The notes below the pieces were generated by a model, which saw nothing but the letters and a program-made list of their open reading frames with translations, was not told where the DNA came from and did no database searches. Below, piece by piece: positions 1 to 5,119 of a stretch of DNA of 6,040 nucleotides. Origin of the DNA: Myxococcales bacterium. Lineage in GTDB: Bacteria; Myxococcota; Myxococcia; Myxococcales; Anaeromyxobacteraceae. Location of the stretch: assembly GCA_021779335.1 (NCBI GenBank), contig JAJYAW010000195.1, positions 1 through 6,040 on the forward strand, in the 5' to 3' direction. Numbering within the stretch: position 1 is the first letter of the stretch; the number at the start of each line of letters is the position of its first letter. Position numbers and translations under genes: made by a program.

Positions 1-24
1 GGTGTTATCAAATTTGATAACACC
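1..24. promoter_or_regulatory. Perfect 24-bp palindrome, probable repressor operator
   Basis: The left arm GGTGTTATCAAA is followed at once by its exact reverse complement TTTGATAACACC, with no loop and no mismatch. The arms are about one third G+C in DNA that is otherwise extremely GC-rich, so the site stands out by composition and by symmetry. Loop-less symmetry over 24 bp is typical of operators for homodimeric repressors (TetR, MarR and similar families), and there is no run of T after it as a terminator would have. Because the site starts at the first base of the window, its symmetry may extend further left and the gene it controls may lie outside. The binding protein cannot be named from this sequence. 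Confidence 0.6.
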
Positions 25-112
25 TCGAATCGAGCGACCGGACGGCTCGGCCCCGCGCCGACCCCCGCTGGGGGCCGGCCGGCGCCGTCAGGGCCGATTC
101 TTCAACAGCCTG

Positions 113-313
113 CTAGGTGCACTTCACCCGCGTCACCTTGCCGTTCTTGGACTCCTCGCAGTACTGCTTCCCGTTGTCGTCCACGCAGGTCCGCCACGAG
201 GTGCCGTTGGGCTGCTTCATCCAGTCGGTGCACGAGGGCACGGCCAGCGCGGCGGTGGCGCTCGCCACCAGGGCCAGCGCCACGAGCGAGAGCAGCAGCT
301 TGCGGTGGTTCAT
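113..313 (-). CDS. Small secreted four-cysteine peptide precursor, unknown family
   Basis: This gene encodes a 66-residue protein that I do not recognise. Residues 1-24 form a textbook Sec signal peptide: N-terminal MNHRK, a hydrophobic stretch from L6 to about A22, and a probable cut after ALA at 22-24. The mature chain is about 42 residues, with cysteines at 28, 43, 52 and 65 that could form two disulfides, and it is mildly basic (about seven Lys/Arg against five Asp/Glu). The start is supported by a good ribosome binding site, AGGGAG, five bases before the ATG. It is divergent from the C39-like protease gene across 155 bp. A structural envelope peptide, an inhibitor or an antimicrobial-like peptide would all fit; the sequence alone does not decide. 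Confidence 0.75.
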   Translation of the reverse strand: MNHRKLLLSLVALALVASATAALAVPSCTDWMKQPNGTSWRTCVDDNGKQYCEESKNGKVTRVKCT

Positions 314-398
314 GCGGTCTCCCTGGGAAGTCGGGCCCGTGCCAGCCGGCCCGGTACGCTCCGGGAGCGTAGCAGCCGGGCGCCGCCGACGCCATGAC

Positions 399-427
399 GG
401 TGGGTGAACCCACCCAGTTCGGGTGGG
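399..427. repeat. Overlapping inverted repeats between divergent genes
   Basis: GGTGGGT at 399-405 pairs with ACCCACC at 408-414 across a 2-base gap. The right arm of that repeat is shared with a second one: CCCACCC at 409-415 pairs with GGGTGGG at 421-427 around the loop AGTTC. The two hairpins cannot form together. The block lies just upstream of the candidate promoter of the C39-like gene and also upstream of the divergent secreted-peptide gene, so it could be a shared operator or a switchable RNA structure. No T run follows on either strand, which argues against a simple intrinsic terminator. Confidence 0.45.
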
Positions 428-428
428 G

Positions 429-456
429 TGGACTCCGCGCCGCCAGGTGCTATCGT
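429..456 (+). promoter_or_regulatory. Candidate promoter of the C39-like protease operon
   Basis: TGGACT at 429-434 resembles a -35 box. After 16 bases comes TGCTATCGT at 448-456, which reads as an extended -10 (TG, one base, then TATCGT). Transcription would begin near 463, only about six bases before the ATG at 469. That would explain why no Shine-Dalgarno sequence precedes the start. The overlapping inverted repeats end just before the -35 box. The match is partial and myxobacterial promoter consensus is loose, so this is a suggestion. Confidence 0.3.
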
Positions 457-468
457 CGCAGCGATCAG

Positions 469-1161
469 ATGCGAGCCGAGGGGCGGTGGCTCGAGGCGGC
501 GGCGCCGTGGCCGCGTCGAGCGTGGACGACGGGGAGGGCGGTCGCGACGCTGGTGGCGCTCACCGGCCTCGCGCTCCTGGGCGGCTGCGCCTCGCTCCGC
601 GCCGCCGAGGTGGCGCAGGCCCGGCGGTCTCCGACGGCCAGGATCCTCGACGTCCCGTTCGAGCCCCAGGGCGAGGCCACCGACTGCGGGGTGGCGGCCG
701 CCGACATGGTGACCCGGTACTACGGGGCGCCGCTGGCGGGCGCGCCGCGGGAGCGGCTGGCCAGCGAGGCCAGGACCCGGGGCGCCGTGTCCGGCCGGGC
801 GCTCAAGGCGAGCCTCCAGGAGGCGGGGTACTTCGCGGCGCTCTTCGCGGGCTCTCTGGACCGCGAGGTGACCGGCCTCTACCGGCAGCTCGACCTCGGG
901 CGGCCGCTCATCGTCATGGTGCGCCCCTCGCCGGCCGCGCCGGGCCACTACGTCGTCCTGGCCGGCCAGGACGCGGCGCGCGGCGTCCTGGTCATCCTGG
1001 ATCCGCTGGTGGGGCCGCGCGTCGTCGAGACCGCGAGGTTCCTGAAGGCCTGGGAGGGCGCGGGGCGCTTCACGCTGCTGGCCGCGCCGCCGGCTCGCCA
1101 GGAGCCGCCGGCGGCGGGTGCGGTCACGAACACCGACAGGCAAGGAGGAGGAACCCGATGA
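469..1161 (+). CDS. C39-like cysteine protease, predicted lipoprotein
   Basis: The product is a 230-residue papain-like peptidase of the C39 type, the fold used to process bacteriocin and peptide precursors. The core motif is Q67-G-E-A-T-D-C73-G followed by VAAADMVTRYYG, which reproduces the family spacing of the oxyanion Gln and catalytic Cys. The catalytic His is in GHYVVLAGQD (H160) and the Asp in LVILDPLVG (D178), so the triad looks intact. There is no ABC transporter part: this is a stand-alone domain. Residues 24-40 form a hydrophobic segment ending in the lipobox LGGC (C40, followed by Ala), so the enzyme should be lipid-anchored and face the periplasm. I chose the ATG at 469 because it precedes the signal segment. 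A GTG at 394 adds 25 residues with no signal character, and a GTG at 553 leaves no charged N-region. The stop overlaps the next start (ATGA), so a product acting with its neighbour is likely. It recalls the PA2778-type C39-like lipoproteins, though assignment to that family is unproven. Confidence 0.87.
   Translation: MRAEGRWLEAAAPWPRRAWTTGRAVATLVALTGLALLGGCASLRAAEVAQARRSPTARILDVPFEPQGEATDCGVAAADMVTRYYGAPLAGAPRERLASEARTRGAVSGRALKASLQEAGYFAALFAGSLDREVTGLYRQLDLGRPLIVMVRPSPAAPGHYVVLAGQDAARGVLVILDPLVGPRVVETARFLKAWEGAGRFTLLAAPPARQEPPAAGAVTNTDRQGGGTR
1143..1151 (+). promoter_or_regulatory. Strong ribosome binding site for the glycine-zipper gene
   Basis: AGGAGGAGG lies inside the end of the C39-like gene and stops six bases before the ATG at 1158. 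It is far stronger than anything in front of the upstream protease gene, which has no clear Shine-Dalgarno sequence. This suggests that the small downstream protein is made in excess of the protease, as would suit a substrate rather than an equal subunit. Confidence 0.6.
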
Positions 1162-1568
1162 GACGCGTGACGTTGGCAGCGGCGGTTCTTTCGGCGCTGG
1201 CGATCCAGGGCCTCGCCGGGCAGGCGCGGGCCGCCGAGCCGGAGGCGGAGGCGGAGGCGAGCGCCGTGGCGCCGCCGGGCGTCGGCGCGGTGCCGGTCGC
1301 GCCCTCGGAGCAGGCGCTCCTGGCGGCGCAGGAGGCGCAGGCGCCGCAGCTGCAGGAGGCCGCGGCGGCGGGCTGCGAGGAGCGCTGGTTCAACGACGAG
1401 CAGCGGACCCGGCTCATCTGCGGCAACCCGGTCCAGAAGGCGATCGGCGGGGCCCTGGTGGGCGGCCTCGTGGGCGGCCTGCTCTCCGGCCCGCCGGGGA
1501 TCCTGATCGGCGCGCCCATCGGCGCCCTGCTGGGCTACGTGGCCGAGGGCTTCCACTCGGGCTTCTGA
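1158..1568 (+). CDS. Secreted glycine-zipper protein coupled to the C39-like protease
   Basis: This gene encodes a 136-residue exported protein. Residues 1-25 are a Sec signal peptide (N-terminal MRR, hydrophobic core, cut after ARA at 23-25). Residues 26-71 are a low-complexity Ala/Glu/Gln/Pro stretch beginning with EAEAEA. A short polar segment follows, with two cysteines at 73 and 88 that could form a disulfide loop around ERWFNDEQRTR. Residues 95-129 are hydrophobic, with small residues exactly every fourth position: G98, G102, G106, S110, G114, G118, G122, G126. That pattern is a glycine zipper, known to pack or oligomerise helices in membranes. A Pro-Pro at 112-113 probably breaks it into a two-helix hairpin. 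The ATG overlaps the protease stop (ATGA) and has a strong binding site, so the two are translated together. It may be a protease substrate, a pore-forming or bacteriocin-like peptide, or an envelope protein of the 17-kDa/YMGG-like glycine-zipper type. Which of these it is remains open. Confidence 0.85.
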   Translation: MRRVTLAAAVLSALAIQGLAGQARAAEPEAEAEASAVAPPGVGAVPVAPSEQALLAAQEAQAPQLQEAAAAGCEERWFNDEQRTRLICGNPVQKAIGGALVGGLVGGLLSGPPGILIGAPIGALLGYVAEGFHSGF

Positions 1569-1856
1569 TCACCGCGGGCCGGGCGCCTCCGCCCGAGACC
1601 GCTCCACCCGGGCGCGGTAGGCGTCCAGGCCGCGGCTCGCCGACGGGAGGCGCGCCGCCGCCAGGCCCGCCGCCGCGAGCAGGAGGAGGAGGCCCGCGAG
1701 CCGGAGCCCCCGGGTCCCGGCGCGGAGCGGCGCGAGGGCGCAGAGACCCGCCAGGGCCGCGGCGGCGACGCCCGCCTCCGGCGCGCCGACGATCCCGCCC
1801 ACGAGGAGGAGCAGGAGCGACGCCCAGCTCAGCGCGCGAGCAGACTGCGAGGCCAT
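1569..1856 (-). CDS. Small multi-pass membrane protein, unknown family
   Basis: The product is 95 residues and I do not recognise the family. There are two or three predicted membrane helices, near residues 9-24, 28-43 and 51-68. A basic tail of about 25 residues follows, rich in Arg and probably cytoplasmic by the positive-inside rule. The ATG at 1856 is supported by a strong GGGAGGAG four bases upstream. It lies 45 bp downstream of the exported coiled-coil gene on the same strand and is probably cotranscribed with it. Its TGA directly abuts the TGA of the convergent glycine-zipper gene with no base between. It could also be a chance open frame in GC-rich DNA, but the binding site, the operon position and the coherent hydrophobic pattern argue for a real gene. 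Confidence 0.7.
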   Translation of the reverse strand: MASQSARALSWASLLLLLVGGIVGAPEAGVAAAALAGLCALAPLRAGTRGLRLAGLLLLLAAAGLAAARLPSASRGLDAYRARVERSRAEAPGPR

Positions 1857-1901
1857 GGTGCTCCTCCCGGCGGGCGGCGCGAGCGGCCGCGTCGCCCACG
1901 G

Positions 1902-2498
1902 TCACCGCGGCGCGAAGGCCGCCACGTATAAGTAGTGGTCCTGGATGAACCCGACGTAGTCCCGGCGGTAGACGAGGTAGGCCTCGAGCTCGTAGCGCCG
2001 GCCGGGCTGGAGCGCGCGGCAGTCGCCGCCCCGGATGCCGGCCAGGTGGTAGAAGGGGCCGGAGCGGCTCTGGTCCTCCGCGACCAGGAGTGATCCCTCC
2101 CCGCAGGTCTCGCCGGCGACGATCGTGATGATCCGCTTGCGGGGCGGCGTCAGCGGGCCGGACTCGCCGGGCGCCGGGAGCGCGGGCTCCGGCGCCGCCC
2201 GGCCGTCGGGCAAGGCGTAGTCCGCCGCCTTCATGGCCTCGAAGCGGGCCCGTTCCCTGGTCAGCCGGGCGAGCTGCGCCTCGAAGCGCGGCACGTTCTC
2301 CGCAGGGCCGAGGCCGCCGCGGGCGGCGCGCAGCCGCTCCTCGGCGCCCTCGAGCTCCAGCGCGACGGCCCGGCGGGTGGCCTCGAGGCAGCCTCGCCGG
2401 AGCTCGGCCTCGCTCTCGCCGGGGGCCGCGGCGCGGGCGGGCGTCGCCAGGAGGGGAAGGGCTGCGAGGAGCCAGGTGAGACGAAGCGCGGTCGTCAC
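1902..2498 (-). CDS. Exported protein with coiled coil and C-terminal disulfide domain, unknown family
   Basis: This gene encodes 198 residues from a GTG start. Residues 1-23 are a Sec signal peptide (a TWLLAALPLLA core, probable cut after ARA at 21-23). Residues 28-93 are highly charged and heptad-like, rich in Glu, Arg and Leu, and probably form a helical hairpin or coiled coil. They include C37. Residues 97-119 are a Pro-rich linker. Residues 120-196 look like a compact beta domain (KRIITIVAGETCGEG, then YELEAYLVYRRDYVGFIQDHYLYVAAF) with C132 and C160 as a likely disulfide. The GTG was chosen because AGGAGG lies eight bases upstream and the signal peptide begins there. The longer frame back to 2633 only adds basic, non-signal sequence across the promoter region. 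It is probably the first gene of a two-gene unit with the small membrane protein. Its function is unknown. Confidence 0.78.
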   Translation of the reverse strand: MTTALRLTWLLAALPLLATPARAAAPGESEAELRRGCLEATRRAVALELEGAEERLRAARGGLGPAENVPRFEAQLARLTRERARFEAMKAADYALPDGRAAPEPALPAPGESGPLTPPRKRIITIVAGETCGEGSLLVAEDQSRSGPFYHLAGIRGGDCRALQPGRRYELEAYLVYRRDYVGFIQDHYLYVAAFAPR

Positions 2499-2547
2499 GG
2501 CGGTGTCCTCCTGCGGACGGTGAGCCCGACCCCGTCGAGGCGGCGCG

Positions 2548-2570
2548 CCTCGGCCGAGGGCGCCATTGTA
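2548..2570 (-). promoter_or_regulatory. Candidate promoter and operator in the divergent region
   Basis: On the minus strand TACAAT (2570-2565) matches a -10 box at five of six positions and is unusually AT-rich for this window. No convincing -35 is seen. A 12-bp perfect palindrome, CCTCGGCCGAGG at 2548-2559, starts six bases past the -10, at about the expected transcription start. That is a classic place for a repressor to block initiation. Transcription from here would give a leader of about 60 bases before the GTG at 2498. GC-rich palindromes of this length arise by chance more readily in such DNA, so the operator part is weaker than the -10. Confidence 0.33.
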
Positions 2571-2631
2571 GGTGAAATGGCCAGGGAGGGGCCTGTTCCT
2601 CGACCCCACCCTCGGCCAGAATCCCCGCCTC

Positions 2632-3135
2632 ATGTCCGCGCCTGCGGCAGCGCCTCACCGCGATCTCGGGACCGGCCTCATCGTCCTCTACAAGGCCCTG
2701 AAGGCGGCGGTGGAGGTGGCGCTGCTGCTCGGGATGCTCGCCCTGGCGCGCGGGGGGGAGCACCACACCGCCGCGCGCCTGGCGGCGGTGGCGCGCGAGC
2801 ACCTGGCCAGCCGCTGGAGCCTGGAGCTCTCCGAGGCGCTGGGGTTCCTGGCGAGCGGGCGCGGGCAGCGGCTGGCGGAGCTCGGCCTCGCGCTCGACGG
2901 GCTCCTGACCGCGCTGGAGGGCTGGAGCCTCTGGCGCGGCTACCGCTGGGGTCCCTGGCTGGTGGTGTGCGCCTCGCTCCTCCCGCTCCCCTGGGAGCTC
3001 TGGGAGCTCGGCCGGGGCTGGCGGTGGAGCCGCGTCGCCCTGATCGGCGCCAACCTCGCGGTGGCCGGCTACCTGGCCTGGCGCATCGCGCGCCGGCGGC
3101 GAGGACGCCCGGGGCGCGCCGGCGAGGCGGCGTGA
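2632..3135 (+). CDS. DUF2127-like integral membrane protein
   Basis: The product is 167 residues with about four membrane helices, near 16-38, 80-100, 107-125 and 133-151, and an amphipathic segment between the first two. The order of conserved features fits the uncharacterised DUF2127 family: an N-terminal GLIVLYKALKAAVEVALL helix; EGWSLWRGYRWGPWL, where LWRGxRW sits between helices; LPLPWELWELGRG; and a final ANLAVAGYLAWRI helix with a basic tail. The family is widespread in bacteria and has no established function. The ATG at 2632 was chosen because it places the first helix where the family expects it. A GTG at 2572 would add 20 unsupported residues. Neither start has a clear Shine-Dalgarno sequence. 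It is divergent from the exported coiled-coil gene and lies 47 bp before the TamA-like gene, possibly sharing its transcript. Confidence 0.82.
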   Translation: MSAPAAAPHRDLGTGLIVLYKALKAAVEVALLLGMLALARGGEHHTAARLAAVAREHLASRWSLELSEALGFLASGRGQRLAELGLALDGLLTALEGWSLWRGYRWGPWLVVCASLLPLPWELWELGRGWRWSRVALIGANLAVAGYLAWRIARRRRGRPGRAGEAA

Positions 3136-3137
3136 GC

Positions 3138-3163
3138 GCGGCCGGCTCCACCTTTCCGGCCGC
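3138..3163 (+). other. Stem-loop between the DUF2127-like and TamA-like genes
   Basis: GCGGCCGG at 3138-3145 pairs perfectly with CCGGCCGC at 3156-3163 around a 10-base loop that contains TTT. The stem starts three bases after the stop of the DUF2127-like gene and ends 19 bases before the TamA-like start. There is no T run after the stem, so a standard intrinsic terminator is unlikely. It may limit read-through or protect an mRNA end. Confidence 0.35.
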
Positions 3164-3182
3164 TGTGCCATCATCGGCGCGC

Positions 3183-5117
3183 ATGCGCCGCGCCGTCCTC
3201 GCCTCGCTCCTGCTCCTGACCGCCGGCTGCCGCACCGCCCGCGGCACGGCCGACGAGCCGGTGGTCCTCTCCCTCACCTTCCGGGGCGTGAAGGCGGTGG
3301 ACCAGGACGACCTGCGGGCGAAGCTGGCCACCCAGGCGCCCCGCCACTTCTGGAACGGCGTGGAGCGGCTCGACCCGGACGCGCTGGCCCTGGACCGGCG
3401 GCGGGTGGAGGCCTTCTACCGGGAGCACGGGTACTACGCCGCGACCGTCCAGGCGCCCGAGCTGGTCCCGGCCGGCGCCGGGCGGGTCCGGGTGGTCTTC
3501 CGGGTCCACGAGGGGGCGCCGGTGCGGGTCTCCCGCGTGGTCGTGGAGGGGCTCGACGACGCGCCGGCGGTCCGCGTCCAGGCGGGTCCCCTGGCCCTCC
3601 AGGACGGCATGATCTTCAGCGAGGCGGCCTACGACGCCACCAAGGCCCAGCTCCAGCGGGCCCTGGCCACCACCGGCTACGCCACCGCCAAGGTGACCCA
3701 GGCGGCCCAGGTGCTCCCGGAGGAGCGGACCGCCGCCGTGACCTACCGGGTCGAGCCCGGGCCGCGCTTCCGCCTGGGCCGGATCTTCGTGGCCGGCACC
3801 TCGGCGGTGCCGCGGCAGAAGGTGGTGGCGCAGGCGGAGCGCGAGGCCAGGGCGGGCGACTGGTACGACGAGCAGAAGCTGGAGCTCATGCAGAAGCGGG
3901 TCTTCGACCTGGGCGTCTTCGCCGGCGTGCGCGTCAACGCGGGCGAGCCGGACCCGGTGCGCCGCACGGTGCCGGTGGTGGTGGCGGTGCGCGAGGCGCC
4001 GTTCCGCACCCTGGCGCTGGGGCCGGGCTTCGGCTTCCAGAAGAGCCGCTGGGAGGCGCAGGGGCAGGTTTCCTGGACGCACCGCAACTGGCTGGGGGGG
4101 CTGCGCAGGCTCCAGCTCGACGCCAAGGGCGGCTACGCCTGGCTCCCCCCGGCGCGCCAGGGGACGGTGGGCAAGGTCTCGGCCGAGTTCGCCCAGCCGG
4201 GCGCGGTCCTCTCCGACCGGGTGGATCTCACCGCCCGGGTGGAGGTGGAGAAGGTCCTGGAGCAGGCCTACGGCTCGATCACCGAGCGGCTCCGGCTCGG
4301 CGCGCCGTTCCGCCCGGCCACCCGGTGGTCGGTCTCGCCCTCCTACAACCTGGAGGTCTACCGGCTGCGCGACCTGACGCCGGCCGCCTCCGGGCTGCCG
4401 CAGGTGGAGGCCTGCCCCAGCGGCCGCTGCCTGCTCTCCTACCTGGAGCAGGCGGTCACCTGGGACGGGCGCGACCAGCCGCTCGCCACCACCCGGGGGC
4501 TCTACCTCTCGCTGGCGGTCCAGGAGGGCTTCACCATCGGCAGCCTGGGCTACCGCTACCTCCGCTTCCTGCCGGAGACCCGCGTCTTCCTGAAGCTCGG
4601 CCGCGGCACCGTGCTGGCCGCGCGCGTCATGCTCGGCGCCCTGGTGCCCATCGGCGAGACCGGCCCCGCCCCGGTGGTGGCCCTCTTCACCGGCGGTGGA
4701 GCGATGGCCATGCGCGGCTACGGGGCGGACCGGCTCTCGCCGATGACCTACCTGGACGGCAGCTGGCTCCCGACCGGCGGCAACGGCCTCCTGGAGGGCA
4801 ACCTGGAGCTCAGGCAGGACCTGGGCGGCGACCTGGGCGGCGTGCTCTTCCTCGACGGCGGCAACGTCTCCGGCGCCTCCGGCAGCCCGGGGGCCTGGCG
4901 CACCGTCCTCGACGTGACCAGTCTGCAGCTGGCGGCCGGCGTGGGCGTCCGCTACCGCACCCCCTTCGGCCCGGTCCGCTTCGACGTGGCGGGCCGCCTG
5001 CCCACCGACTGGAGCGCGGGTGTCCCCTTCTCCCACCGCTTCCCCACCGTGCCGGGCAGCTCCGGCCACCGCGAGCCCATCGTGACGCTCAACCTCACGC
5101 TGGGTGAGGCCTTCTAG
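3183..5117 (+). CDS. tamA: TamA-like Omp85 outer-membrane protein with lipobox
   Basis: This gene encodes a 644-residue outer-membrane protein of the Omp85 (BamA/TamA) superfamily, which inserts proteins or moves material into or across the outer membrane. Residues 27 to about 272 hold three POTRA-like repeats, each opening with a strand such as LTFRGVKAV, VSRVVVEGLDD or LGRIFVAGTSAV and holding a helix with GYY/GYA/LGVF turns. Residues 274-644 form the beta barrel. It contains the family RGYG motif at 511-514 (the loop-6 signature) and ends in an aromatic residue (F644), as outer-membrane barrels usually do. Three POTRA domains and a TamB-like gene two bases downstream favour TamA over BamA, which usually has five. 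C411 and C416 may form a small disulfide in an extracellular loop. Oddly, the signal ends in LLLTAGC (C16), which reads as a lipobox, so the protein may be lipidated like the TamL proteins of Bacteroidota. The ATG at 3183 directly precedes this signal. No clear Shine-Dalgarno sequence is seen. Confidence 0.9.
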   Translation: MRRAVLASLLLLTAGCRTARGTADEPVVLSLTFRGVKAVDQDDLRAKLATQAPRHFWNGVERLDPDALALDRRRVEAFYREHGYYAATVQAPELVPAGAGRVRVVFRVHEGAPVRVSRVVVEGLDDAPAVRVQAGPLALQDGMIFSEAAYDATKAQLQRALATTGYATAKVTQAAQVLPEERTAAVTYRVEPGPRFRLGRIFVAGTSAVPRQKVVAQAEREARAGDWYDEQKLELMQKRVFDLGVFAGVRVNAGEPDPVRRTVPVVVAVREAPFRTLALGPGFGFQKSRWEAQGQVSWTHRNWLGGLRRLQLDAKGGYAWLPPARQGTVGKVSAEFAQPGAVLSDRVDLTARVEVEKVLEQAYGSITERLRLGAPFRPATRWSVSPSYNLEVYRLRDLTPAASGLPQVEACPSGRCLLSYLEQAVTWDGRDQPLATTRGLYLSLAVQEGFTIGSLGYRYLRFLPETRVFLKLGRGTVLAARVMLGALVPIGETGPAPVVALFTGGGAMAMRGYGADRLSPMTYLDGSWLPTGGNGLLEGNLELRQDLGGDLGGVLFLDGGNVSGASGSPGAWRTVLDVTSLQLAAGVGVRYRTPFGPVRFDVAGRLPTDWSAGVPFSHRFPTVPGSSGHREPIVTLNLTLGEAF

Positions 5118-5119
5118 CC

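Noticed and set aside
62..74. CCCCC-GCT-GGGGG hairpin downstream of the secreted-peptide gene
   Set aside because: The stem is only five pairs with a three-base loop, and no T run follows on either strand, so a terminator call is not supported.
1443..1451. Gly-Gly at 97-98 of the glycine-zipper protein as a standard C39 double-glycine leader site
   Set aside because: The residues before it (ICGNPVQKAIGG) lack the usual hydrophobic and acidic leader pattern, and the protein already has a Sec signal. Cleavage there remains possible but is not shown.
423..1568. Upstream extension of the glycine-zipper gene frame
   Set aside because: The upstream part is a shadow of the C39-like gene in another frame. 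The signal peptide and strong ribosome binding site fix the real start at 1158.
1414..3174. Long minus-strand open frame of 586 codons
   Set aside because: It runs across four better-supported genes and two intergenic regions and is rich in Arg, Pro, Gly and Ala, as expected for a shadow frame in very GC-rich DNA. It has no ribosome binding site or recognisable domain.
3171..5069. Long minus-strand open frame of 632 codons antisense to tamA
   Set aside because: The opposite strand encodes a clear Omp85 protein with POTRA domains and an RGYG motif. This frame is low-complexity Arg/His/Gly/Ala sequence created by GC-rich third positions.
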